DNA of 64,000 nt from Jaltomata sinuosa (Eukaryota > Streptophyta > Magnoliopsida > Solanales > Solanaceae), in the NCBI GenBank assembly GCA_003996215.1, contig QJPP01000050.1, positions 124,001 through 188,000 of the forward strand, written 5' to 3'. Each line of letters begins with the position of its first letter. Position 1 is the first letter of the stretch. Of this stretch, positions 34,368 to 44,351 are shown one piece after another. Both the position numbers and the translations under genes were made by a program. The notes under the pieces are model-generated. The model saw only the letters and a list, made by a program, of their open reading frames with translations. It did no database searches and was not told the origin of the DNA.

Positions 34368-35507
34368 TATAATGACCCTTCCATTCATTTCCGCATTTTC
34401 ACTTTCTTTATACTGTTAGAGATTACCTATATCGGCTCCAAGTCATTCATGACTTGCTGGGACCGGTGGTTCAGTGCCCTGGCCGTTCATTTGGTCGTTA
34501 TGACCATTTCCCTATTTTAGAACTTTAACTTAGGAAATCGTTGACTTTAGTTAACATTCTTGGCAAACATGCTTGGAATTGAATTCCAACAGTTTTGTTA
34601 GCTCCAGAGCATAGATTTTGGTCTAGTTGGACCTTTGGTCGAGGTCTGGGAGCTTTTAGTTTTGATTTATCTTGCTCTTTGTGTTTTCTGGCCAGTTGAA
34701 CTTGGATGTTTGACTTTGGTCAATATTTGGAGAAGACGGCCTCAGATGGAAATTTTGCCAGCGCTGTTAGCTCCGGAAGGATGACTTTGGGCTAGAGGGA
34801 CCTTTTGTTCGGGTCCCGAGGCTTTCAGACTCATTTTTGGCCCTTGGGTTTTATTTTTGGAAAGTTGGCCAAAGGGTAGTTTTGGGCGTGGGGCCCATTT
34901 TTTATTAAATTGACCTTTGTTGAGAATTTTGTCTATTCTGTTGAGTCTGAAATGCCATTTTTAGTTGAGTAGCATAGTTCATTTGCATTCGCGGGACCCC
35001 GAATGCATTTCCGAGGGTCCATCAGTTGGAATTTTGGCCAAAACTTGTTGCTGGTTGCTGCTGCAGCACCAGCCAAGCCATCGCCCACGCATGGGTGGGC
35101 TGCATGTGCACAGCAGGCCAGCTGATCCCTCCCCTTCGTACCCATTGCCAAGGCAGCCGACAGGTAGCGTGCGCGTGTCTGCGCGCGCGGTGGCCAGCCC
35201 GCGTACGCACTGGCATGTCGCCTGGCCTAGCCTCCGCCTGGCCTTGGCGTGCACGTGCACCTGGCCGCGTGCACAGCGCCTTGCCGCGTGTGTGTAGGCA
35301 GCGCTGTCAGCCTTTATGTTGGCCTTCTTCTCCATTTTCAATTTTTAAAACACTCAAAACAAATTTTCACCATTTCCTCTTGAGCTCAAGCTTAATTATC
35401 TGTGTGGGCTGATTACAAGGCATTGGGGTGAACATTTTGCGGTCCGTGATCTTTTTTTTGACTCCAATTAGTAAGTTTTCACCTTTTACTCTTTTAGTTC
35501 TTCGTTA
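34368..35507 (+). repeat. 3' LTR of chromovirus A (truncated)
   Basis: Begins TATAATGACCCTTCC, equivalent to the 5' LTR start with G changed to A. It is collinear with 18855 to about 19975, including the GC-rich block (35080-35300). It ends abruptly at TTCTTCGTTA, where Copia LTR sequence resumes. About 2.2 kb of LTR is missing. Confidence 0.83.
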
Positions 35508-35941
35508 GCAACTGTGAGAAAGTTATAATTCCTTAAGGTGACACAAGGTGAAAAGAACCCCCATCGAGGAGTGAAATAGAATATGAAACTGTAAGCTCCC
35601 AAGAAATAGGAGGAGCCAAGGCTCTGACTGCGTAGTTGTTGAAGAATGAGCCGGCAACTCATAGATAGTGACTTGGTTAAGAGAACCCACCTCCGTAGCG
35701 AAATCGAGTCTTCATAAGGCAATTGTCATTACTTATGGACCCGAACCTTGATAATCTATCCATGATCAGTATGAAACTTGAGTAAAACTAAGTGGAGGTC
35801 CGAATCGACTGAAAGCAACTTGTGGGCTCGGGGATTTTTTCTGTTTCTTTTAACTTTTTGTTTAAATATTTCTTTTCTATTTTTTATTATAAACATAATC
35901 TGCTTGTTAAATAATTGTCTGAACATAGATAGTAATACATT
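35508..35941 (+). repeat. 3' LTR of Copia, second part, interrupted by plastid DNA
   Basis: GCAACTGTGAGAAAGTTATA at its start matches the 5' LTR from about 16411. After the plastid insert it continues with CAACTTGTG and a TTTCTGT..TTATAAACA block to about 35941. It closes the Copia element that starts at 15705. Confidence 0.8.
35548..35813 (+). other. Nuclear plastid DNA (NUPT): fragment of chloroplast 23S rRNA gene
   Basis: The segment from GGTGAAAAGAACCCC through GGACCCGAACCTTGATAATC to GTGGAGGTCCGAATCGACTG matches the plastid 23S rRNA from memory, with conserved blocks GAATGAGCCGGC and CTATCCATGA. It carries many C-to-T and G-to-A changes relative to the expected rRNA, typical of methylated nuclear copies. 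It lies exactly between LTR sequence ACACAAG and CAACTTGTG, with little or no loss. It is a dead rRNA copy; the minus ORF across it is spurious. Confidence 0.88.
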
Positions 35942-36036
35942 GTATAAGGTGGTCTTTTTTTTTGTTTAAATTTTTTTGATTCATTCGTTAATTATAGACT
36001 AATGATTGTGTTATACATAGGGGAAGAGAAAATTTT

Positions 36037-37375
36037 ACTATGGGTGAGGTACGCCACATCATACTTGTGTGAGGGTCTTTATTAATTGACAAGTGTTATT
36101 TTGGGTCCCATTTCATTAATGTCTCACTCCATTTTAATTTCTCTCTCTTCACCCACTATTCACCCCCTTCATACTTTTGGCTGAGCTTGAAAATAATTTT
36201 TTTAATTTTTGATTTGTTTTCGTAAACAACAGAATGAAAGAACCTATAATTTCTAAAATTTGTATATACAACTTATAAAGTTATAAAGAACCTAATTTCT
36301 AAAATTTGTAGTTCTCATGTATGATATGTTTTTTTTCTGGGTAATGTTTTGGTTGATAGTTTTTTATGTAATTATTTACAATAAATTAGGGGTAACAAAA
36401 TTAAACACAACACGTTCAACCCATTTAGGTTTGGATTTGTTATTGACCCGTTCATTTGTTAGCTCAATTCATTTCAACGCAACCTATTTTAACCCATTAA
36501 AAATTGGGTTAATATGTAACCCAAATTGACTTTTGAGAAATCTTGTCAAAATATTTTTAAAAACTTTTTTTGGATTTTATATATTATATATATTTATAAT
36601 AATAATAAAAATATTAGGTACCAAGAACTTATAAAATAACAAATAAAGCAATTAAAACTTAATAAAAATTGAGCGGCTTGAGTTATGACCCGTTACCTAA
36701 CCCATTTTAACCCAACCCATTTTGGCTCAAGCAAACTTAGATCGGGTTGGATTTTGACCCATTTTGACCCGTCCAAATTGAATCCAACCCGTTCAATTAT
36801 CACCCCTACAATAAACTGAAGTAGATATGATTATAGAAAATGGTGTGATATTTACATCATATTTCATGAAAATCATAATAATTTTATAGTAATATTCTCC
36901 AAATCAATCTAGAAAAAAAAAACTCAAAAAATCAAGAAAATCAAAAAACCTAATTTTATTTATTCGATGTGATTTATTAATACAAAAATTGACAATATAT
37001 GCATGATATAAAAAGAATTGACTGATTTTTTTATTTTAATAAATAAAATATAGGTATCCATTTTTCCTTCCCCTATTCTTAGTATAACAAAATTTTAAAA
37101 AATAAAATATACATACCAATTACCAAATGAAAAAGATAAATATATGCAAGATATAAAAAAAATTAAAGACTAACAAACTGATCTATAAAATTAGACGAAA
37201 TAATGATTTTTTTTTTTAAAAAATGTGAAAGAAAAGAAATAGACAAGGAGGTGACTGATGAGTAGAAGTAGGGAGAAATAAATAAAGGGTGAGAGGGATA
37301 ACAAAGATGGGATCCACACTTTTTAAAATAAAAATATTTCCTCACATACCAAGTCATATTTGTGCCTCATCCACC
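36037..37375. mobile_element. Probable large MITE with diverged TIRs
   Basis: GGGTGAGGTACGCCACATCA at the left resembles the inverse of the right end (GTGCCTCATCCACC on the plus strand), with further matching blocks (GGTCCCAT and ATGGGATC). AAAATTTT flanks both sides, a possible target duplication. It contains a nested hAT MITE (36386-36807). No ORF of interest is present. Confidence 0.5.
36386..36807. mobile_element. hAT-type MITE with 8-bp target duplication
   Basis: The ends AGGGGTAACAA and ATTATCACCCCT form inverted repeats. The interior is rich in ACCCATTTTAACCC-type motifs in both orientations. ACAATAAA occurs directly at both sides (36378-36385 and 36808-36815), an 8-base duplication diagnostic of hAT elements. 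It is non-coding. Confidence 0.85.
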
Positions 37376-38334
37376 AAAAAATTTTTCAGGGGAAGGAGGT
37401 TTGATTCCTCAAATTATACGGTGACTCCACCTCTGCCTCACAACATATTAAATTACTCTTAAGTACTAAAGAAAAACCCAAAATTGGTGATAGAACCGTT
37501 TTTCATTATCATAAAAGAGTCTAGGCGTTAATACTTTTTGTCATTTTTTACTTGTATAGTTTAAGAAATCAAAAAATAATTAATTATATTTTCTAATTTT
37601 ACTGTTATATAACTGAGTAATCATTTTCCAACTAATTGTTAAGCAATCATTTCACGCCGTAGTTCAAGGGGTATTTCTACTATCTTTTTCTAAAATAAAT
37701 GTATTTAATTAATATTTTCTTAAGGGAATGCAAAATGTAATTTGTACCAGTAGAAAGGCACAAAATGAATATTAAATGTTTATTGTTGTGTGTGAGATTA
37801 TAAGTTTAAATTTTGAAAATCAAGTATAATATATACTTAATTCGATTCTTCTCAAACTCTGCGCATTTATAGCAAAAGCTTAGATTTGATGTATTAATTG
37901 CAACAATTATGCTATAAATTTTATATTGCATTATACAATGTTTGATTTACATTTTAAACCTTATATATTTAATCACTGTATAATTTAAGACACCAAGAAG
38001 TATATTATTTTGTATCTATTATAGAATGGAATAACAATATATTCATGGATTAACTAATATACATGTATTAAACACTAAAAGACAAGATTACCTTAACTTA
38101 TTTTTTCCTCAAACCTATCAATTATACCTTTTCAACTTTATTAAGTTTAAATAAATTTCGCTCCATATATACCATTTTCTAGTATATATATAAAAAAACC
38201 CAAATATCCAATAAAAATAAGCTTTACATTATAATCTCTGCTAACTTGTTTCCAAATCAAACAATCCCTTAACTAGTGTACTGATTTAGTGAATACAATC
38301 TCGCCTAGAATTACAACTTAATTTATATTAGATA
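37376..38334. other. AT-rich intergenic DNA
   Basis: No gene or repeat family is recognised. Only short ORFs without domains occur. Confidence 0.4.
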
Positions 38335-38545
38335 GGTTTGTTCATAGATTTTAAAATTTTATCTTCAAATATTTGTTTGACCATGAAATTTGATAAGATT
38401 TTGAAAATCTTTCACTCACAAAATTTTAAATTTTTTTCAAGTAAAATGCGTGTCCAAACACAACTTCAAATACCAAAAATCACAACTTCAGAAACTCAAA
38501 TTTTCAAGTTTCAAGTTTAACTTCAAAATCTATGGCCAAACGGGA
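38335..38545. mobile_element. MITE of the 'CCCGTTTGGCCATA' family
   Basis: The right end ATCTATGGCCAAACGGGAG is the inverse of the family start, and the left end GGTTTGTTCATAGATTTT is a diverged inverted copy. It is related to the element at 10068-10390. It has no coding capacity. Confidence 0.5.
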
Positions 38546-39362
38546 GCTTAATGTGGTCCATAGCCAAAACTTAGTGCATTCACTGTCCTTTATAGAGAGT
38601 GGGAGTATTTGGTTTCATGCAGTATTTGATTTCTGAAACCAACTCCATAAAAACGATTTCAAACGCATTTAAACATTTGAAATTTATGATGGGGCAGAGG
38701 GGAACAGTTGTTCATCAAATGACATTTCTTCTTCTGCAGAGAGCAAAGAAATAAAAATGACAGCTTTGCTTTCTGTAGCTAGTCATTGGACAGCAATGGC
38801 TCTGAGGAGTGATCAGGAAGACCACTTCAAGCCTAGTAGTAAATGCTTTTGTCAGTAAGTTGCTGGCTGTTGTTAAGATGGCATCAACTTTTCCCCTTCT
38901 CTTCACATGAATACTATGCTAATTATGACTCTTCCTATTTATCATGGCCCAACTACATGCACCTAACGAATTCAAACTGAAGGGTACGTACAAAAAGCGA
39001 GAGTCCTCTGAGGTTAATTTCTTTTCATAAATCTATATAACAACCTAACGTATTCATATGTTGGAGGTGATAGAAATAATTAGACATTTATTGGTAATGT
39101 ACGTGGTAGAGTTAGGATTTTCACTTAGAAGATTTAAATATAAAAAAGTAAATATACAAAAAAAAGATTAATTAGAGGATTTAGTATCAGTATATATACG
39201 TAAAATTCTATGAACCTATTTATAGAATGCAATTTTGCAATGAAAGAATATCAATTTACTCCCCATTAACAAAGATAGCTCCGTTCCTACTCGACACACA
39301 ATATGATTATCTCGTGAAATTGCCTAGCCCAACCTGGCATAAATGGAAAATAAAGGTGATAG
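38546..39362. other. Intergenic DNA, no gene recognised
   Basis: A minus ORF at 38906-38715 starts at GTG, lacks any recognised domain and is not supported. Nothing else is seen. Confidence 0.35.
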
Positions 39363-39397
39363 CCCCCCCCCCCCCCCCCCCCCCCCCCAAAAAAAAA
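39363..39397. repeat. Homopolymer C26 followed by A9
   Basis: Twenty-six C residues at 39363-39388, then nine A residues. Length in such runs is prone to sequencing and assembly error. Confidence 0.95.
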
Positions 39398-39415
39398 GTG
39401 ATAACAATGCAGAAA

Positions 39416-39519
39416 AATATTGAAATAATATTATTGTTGGCATTCCACTGCTGCTAGTTAGTTTGGGTCGAAGATGGGATCGCAATATTGAAATAATATT
39501 ATTGTTGGCATTCCACTGC
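39416..39519. repeat. 36-bp direct duplication
   Basis: The block starting AATATTGAAATAATATT and ending TTCCACTGC occurs at 39416-39451 and again at 39484-39519, perfectly conserved over 36 bases, so it arose recently. Confidence 0.9.
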
Positions 39520-39722
39520 AGCTATGGGGTCGCCTAACTGGCTAATTGAATGTGACCTATTATATGCTTCAGTTAATGCTTCAATTGTTGGATATATATA
39601 AAACACCAACCACCCCATTGATATTATTAGCGTTAGTTTGGTTGTCGCACAAAATTGTGCAGATTATAATGTAGTAATTTGTAATATGAAAATTATTAAT
39701 CACAATTACTATATTTTTGGGC

Positions 39723-40271
39723 GGGAGAATGACACTTTTATCTCCGAATTATCGCGTTATTCCAGTTTTGATCCTAGTGATATTCACTAAGCATTTTTGA
39801 CCTTCAATTTAATAATGCATGCTATTTTGATCCGATAACTAACAGATCTAATTAAATTAAACAGAATGATAACTTTAAACGCAATGAGGTGAAACACAAT
39901 TCACTTCAAGAACAAAATTACATAATATGTTGAAGCGTAATCTACTTTTATAACGTAATTACATCGCTGTAATTGAACAAGAATTATGAAGAACTTTTGT
40001 GGGAGCCTAAATATGTGCAAAACTAGAGTATGCAGAACAACATAAGTAGTGTTTTTTCCAACAATTGTAAATTGCAAAAGAAATAGTTTCTTAAATGTCC
40101 AAAGTGTCCTTATTAACAATCATCATTCCATTTATTTTGATTAGATCTGTTAGTCTTCGGACCAAAATAACACACATTATTTAATTGAAGGTCAAAAGTG
40201 TTTAGTCAAATATTACAAGGACCAAAATTAAAATAACACAATAACTCAGAGAATAAAATCGTCATTTTTCC
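39723..40271. mobile_element. MULE-type MITE with 9-bp target duplication
   Basis: Terminal inverted repeats of about 125 bases (left GGGAGAATGACACTTTTATC, right ending GTCATTTTTCC). The direct repeat TTTTTGGGC lies at both flanks (39714-39722 and 40272-40280). Long TIRs with a 9-base duplication are characteristic of Mutator-like elements. The interior has only a small ORF. Confidence 0.85.
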
Positions 40272-40280
40272 TTTTTGGGC

Positions 40281-41326
40281 AGACCTTTTATTTTTTTATT
40301 CATTATGTTTCAAAACTAATATTAAAATTCACAGTTTTATCCTTGTTTTTAAAGTAGTAAAAAATAAAATGATGAAATCAAGGTTATTTTGATTTTTTAG
40401 GTAACTTAACTCTTATAAATTACTCCCTATTATATTTGGCATAAGATAATAATAGAATTACATTATAAAATTATAGTGATCTCAAGGTGAAGTCAACAGG
40501 ATTAATAGAGTTTTACTTCAGACGAGCCTCAAAAGAAGATGAAGAGCTCCTTTCTTGGGGAAATCGACCATGGATTCTCAACTTCAACTCAGATCTTTGA
40601 AATAGAGTTGGGGTCGCACAAAATCTCGGTTATTTTCGAAGACCACAAGGTCGCCTTTGTGTATTATTTGATGTATTTTTTTATGTTGGTTCTTGAGAGT
40701 TCATTTGTAATTCGATAACTTTTAATTAATGGATTCCCAAAATCCTGGTTTTTGCCTTTGTTGAAACTCCTGATTTGCGTTTTGTTTGATCCTATCAATA
40801 AAGTCCCCCACTAAGCTTGCTTAGTGATATTAACCAAAAAAATTTATATGGGTATTGATCATATTAAAAAAAAAAAATACCGACTAAATACAATATAAAA
40901 TAATTTATACAACATTAATTATTTTAATTTTTGGTTAAAATGTCGCTAAATGGCTCATAGGCTTAAGCTTCTTAGTAGAAAACTCATCTAGTGGTCCGAA
41001 GAATTAATTGGGGATATCAACCGATTTGGCAAATTTCAGCTACACAAAGTTAGGTGATTTATCGGGTCGACATTTATCTTGATTTCGGCCTTTATTTTCT
41101 TTCTTTGAAACGATTGACCTGAACGAAGTGGAAAACTCGCAATACGAGAGCAAAAACCTTCTGTGTGTAAGAAGAAAAGCTTAATCGAGTTAGGTAGGAT
41201 GTAGATCGAGCGCAATAAGATTGCTGCCATTCCGGAAATCAGGGTTTAGAAGTCTTTCGTCCGGGAGATATAGCTCCTCAGCGCATACATACAGAGATCA
41301 AATGAAGCTGACAGATGGGAAGCTAA
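40281..41326. other. Intergenic DNA with two gene-like fragments
   Basis: A 59-codon plus ORF starts at about 40541 (MKSSFLGEIDHGF), and a 64-codon minus ORF starts at ATG 41230 (MAAILLRSIY). Neither has a recognised domain. The minus ORF is preceded by leader-like sequence containing AAACCCTGA. Neither is established as a gene. Confidence 0.3.
41036..41230 (-). CDS. Hypothetical small ORF, possible first exon
   Basis: A 64-codon frame from ATG 41230, with TGA at 41036-41038. The first ~50 residues are Ser/Arg/Leu-rich with a single acidic residue, which resembles an organelle-targeting leader, then a Lys-rich stretch. It could be the start of a split gene whose other exons lie outside or are lost, or chance. 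A Harbinger MITE lies about 100 bases upstream. No homologue is recognised. Confidence 0.2.
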   Translation of the reverse strand: MAAILLRSIYILPNSIKLFFLHTEGFCSRIASFPLRSGQSFQRKKIKAEIKINVDPINHLTLCS

Positions 41327-41542
41327 GGGGTCGTTTGATATGAGGGATAAAAATAAATAGTCTTGGGATAAAATAAATAGTCCAGGGATGAATTTTTGTA
41401 TCTTGTTTGGTTGTCAAGTTTGAGATAACTTATCCCACCATTTATATCACAGTGAAAGGATAAGTTATCCCATATACATGGTGAGATAAGTTATCCCGGG
41501 ATAATTAATCCTGGGATAACTTGTTTCCAACCAAATGACTCC
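41327..41542. mobile_element. Tourist/Harbinger-type MITE with TAA duplication
   Basis: GGGGTCGTTTG at the left and CAAATGACTCC at the right form inverted ends. TAA flanks both sides (41324-41326 and 41543-41545). The interior holds repeated GATAACTTATCCC and GGGATAA motifs. A 3-base TAA duplication fits PIF/Harbinger MITEs. Confidence 0.8.
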
Positions 41543-41580
41543 TAAGGTTCTTATTTTGGGAGACATGAACTTAACTGATA

Positions 41581-41838
41581 CTGCCTCCGTTCCTTTTTAG
41601 TTGTCATGTTGCATTTCTCGAGAGTCAATTTGACTATTTTTCAAAGCTCAATTAGATTAGATTAATTTAATTTTTTAAAATTAAAGTTTAGATATTCAAA
41701 ACTATACGAAAAATACTATAAGTTGTAATTTTTCTAATATTAATATGATGAAGAAATATTTGTTAAAATATTGATCAAACTTCATATTGTTTGATTCTCA
41801 AAAGGAAAACTATGACAACTAAAAAGGAACAAAGGGAG
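41581..41838. mobile_element. Stowaway MITE with TA duplication
   Basis: Ends CTGCCTCCGTTCCTTTTTAG and AAAAGGAACAAAGGGAG are the classic Stowaway inverted repeats. TA flanks both sides (41579-41580 and 41839-41840). It is 258 bases, non-coding and mobilised by Tc1/mariner transposases in trans. Confidence 0.9.
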
Positions 41839-41899
41839 TAATAGTGTACATGGGCAAGGTGGATCTCAACGAAGGCTATGTCGAACATATTAGATAGTT

Positions 41900-42075
41900 C
41901 GGTCTTCAAGACTCTCTGTATAGGCAAAACATTCAGACTACCTGATTTAAAGGGGGTGACTGCAACTCCAAGTATTTTTACTATTGTGAGAGAACTTCAC
42001 ATTTATAGAACCAAGAATCATAAGGATAGGTGGGTGCATGGTGATGATAATATTTATCACGATCAAATTGAATGT
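41900..42075 (+). pseudogene. LINE (L1-type) fragment between endonuclease and RT
   Basis: In two frames the sequence encodes GGDCNSKYF and then KNHKDRWVHGDDNI, which resemble the linker of plant L1 LINEs just before the reverse transcriptase. A frameshift separates them. Only about 170 bases remain. Confidence 0.45.
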
Positions 42076-42222
42076 GAGCGACACCCACACTAACCCTTCA
42101 ACTTTAAATGCGAAAACCAACTTTAAACAAGAGCAATAGTTGAAAATTAATATAAACAAAATGCAAAAAATTCAACTAGCTATTATATTTTCCAAGACTC
42201 GAAAATCACCGCACAAGAACTG

Positions 42223-42296
42223 GGATGGGTGGAATGATTATGGGTTGGCCCGGAGATTAGGATTTGAGTATAATCTGAGTAATTTTAAGCCATTGA
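42223..42296 (+). repeat. 5' LTR of chromovirus C, first part (5'-truncated)
   Basis: CTGGGATGGGTGGAATGATT through TAATTTTAAGCC matches the 3' LTR of C at about 58565-58650. Sequence to the left does not match, so about 850 bases of LTR start are missing. Element D interrupts after ATTGA, and the LTR continues at 51289. Confidence 0.78.
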
Positions 42297-44135
42297 TGTA
42301 ACACTCCAAAACTTCCAGCCCAGACTTAGCTCAGAAAATCAGAAGAAAAATATTTTTCCAACTGTCTGCAGGAATCACGAGTTGAACCCACGACCCGTGG
42401 AAGTTTCCACGAGTCGTGGACTGGATTCGTGGAATCAGATCAGAGAACTGACAAATTCTCTGAGAACCACGATTGGGTTCTACGGACCGTGGAAGGATCC
42501 ACGAGCCGTGAACCCAAATCGTGGAACCAGACCTGAGGCCAGCCATTTCTCTGAGAACCACAAATGGGTTCTACGGACCGTGGAAAGTTCCACGGGTCGT
42601 GAACCCAAGTCGTGGGACTCAGACCCACTGCTAGACAAAAAGGTCCAGGAACCATGATAGGGTTCCACGAGCCGTGGAAGTTCCCACGAGTTGTGGAACC
42701 CATCCGTGAAACCTGAGTCGCGAATTTTAGTAGTTTTCTTTTAAATTTTTCCGGGGGCATTTAAGACATTTCCTACCTCTTTTAATGCCTAAGCTACGCT
42801 GTTTTGACTACTCTAAACTAAATTAATTAGTCAAAAACTACCTAAAACCTCTATTCTCCTAAATATCATCAGACTTAGAAAGAAAATAAGAGAAAGAGGC
42901 GACTGTTTTCTCTCAAGAACAGACAGAGGTTTTCTTCAAGTTCATCCCCAAAATCCAAAGGATTTCTCCTGGTATGTGGGATTTCACTAGTGAGTTCCTT
43001 TCCCCATTAGGTTCCTAGAATTTAACCAGTTCTTCAGTTCTCCATGAATTTGTTCAGACCTAGGGTCCCTAAATCTTAGGGATTTATTGTGATTCAAATT
43101 CTACTGCTTATATTGATATCTATTTCATGTTTCTTGGAGAATTAGCATAGTCATGTATGGAACTCAGAAACCCTAGCTTGTGTAAATTTCAATATTTCAT
43201 AGATTATGCTTGCTATGCAGATTAGTCGGACAATCATACTTCAGAATTCAAATGTCGCCACCGTAGGTTCTAAAGAGGTCACCTGTCAGATTAGACTTGA
43301 CATCCTTGTCCTTTATGGACATCAGTTTGTGGATCCACGTCAGACTTGTTCGTACCCTTGGCAAGGTATGAACACCCTTCCATCCAGGGTTACAGGTTGG
43401 CCCCATAGTTAGCTCAGCTTGAGGTATGTCGGCTAATAGTAACTCCCACAGTCAGGCTCATGTTGCATTGACCATGTACTCAGTATTTATGTCAGTATTC
43501 AATCAGCATGTTATATTCATGATTTTTACTTGGTCATTGTATCCAGCTAGCTTTCAGTTTATGCTTATATATATATATATATATATATATACTTCCATGT
43601 TCGGATTCCTATATTGTTCAGTAGAGTACCTATCCTGCATGCTCTGTACATTCAAAGTACTGACGCATACTTTTGTGCTACATCATTATATGATGTAGGT
43701 TCAGGTGTTCAGCATCCAGATCGCGCTTAGTTTGAATTCCAGTCCGTACTCAGCAGCTTCATTGGTGAGTCCTCATAGATCGAGGATGAGAGACATGCTT
43801 TACTTTTCAGTCTTCTTATTTCAGTTTTCAGATTGTTAGAGTTAGCTGGGGGCATGTCGCAGCAACTCATATCAGTTAGAGGCTTTTAGACATAGACTAG
43901 ATTCAACTTGAGTTCTTAGTGTTGTTTTCAGACTTCATTATACTCTCATATACATATTATATACTCAGACATATTTGGTTTTTTTCCCACTCAGACAGTA
44001 AACTATTTTCAGCTTCCGCACAATATTTGCTTTTAACTTGAGATTGTATATATATGCCATGCGATGGGTTAGCTTGGGGTCACTTGTGACACTGAGTACC
44101 GTGTTGCGTCTGAGAGGTAGCCTCGGGGAGTGACA
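42297..44135 (+). repeat. 5' LTR of chromovirus D
   Basis: TGTAACACTCC to GGAGTGACA, collinear with 49249-51283 but lacking about 190 bases after 43255. It contains an array of imperfect palindromes (42385-42710) around repeats of ACGGACCGTGGAA and CCACGAGCCGTG, plus an (AT)n run near 43569-43591. Confidence 0.9.
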
Positions 44136-44139
44136 AACT

Positions 44140-44151
44140 TGGTATCAGAGC
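44140..44151 (+). other. Primer-binding site of chromovirus D (initiator Met-tRNA)
   Basis: TGGTATCAGAGC lies four bases after the LTR end and pairs with the 3' end of tRNA-Met. Confidence 0.9.
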
Positions 44152-44351
44152 ATCAGATTTAAGTGTCCTAGGGTGTCTGAAAGCCGCATCAAGTAGAGTC
44201 TTCTTCATGGGTGTGAAGCGTGCCACACTTACGGGGGAGAAGCTATGAGATGTCATTAGGAACAACTTTTTTTCTTTCTTTTCCAGCTTGTACTATAGAG
44301 TATGAACTCTATTTAATCTCGTTCTAACTCGTGCTCTTCGCATTTCAGAAA

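Noticed and set aside
35486..35722. 78-codon minus ORF
   Set aside because: It covers the plastid 23S rRNA fragment in antisense and is not a protein gene.
15700..35946. Target-site duplication for the Copia element
   Set aside because: The bases before 15705 and after about 35941 show no matching 5-mer, and the right LTR end is only approximate.
38715..38906. 63-codon minus ORF
   Set aside because: Its first codon is GTG, the nearest ATG is followed by a stop, and no homology is recognised.
39227..39457. ORF with a run of prolines
   Set aside because: The prolines come from the C26 homopolymer. No domain or start context is present.
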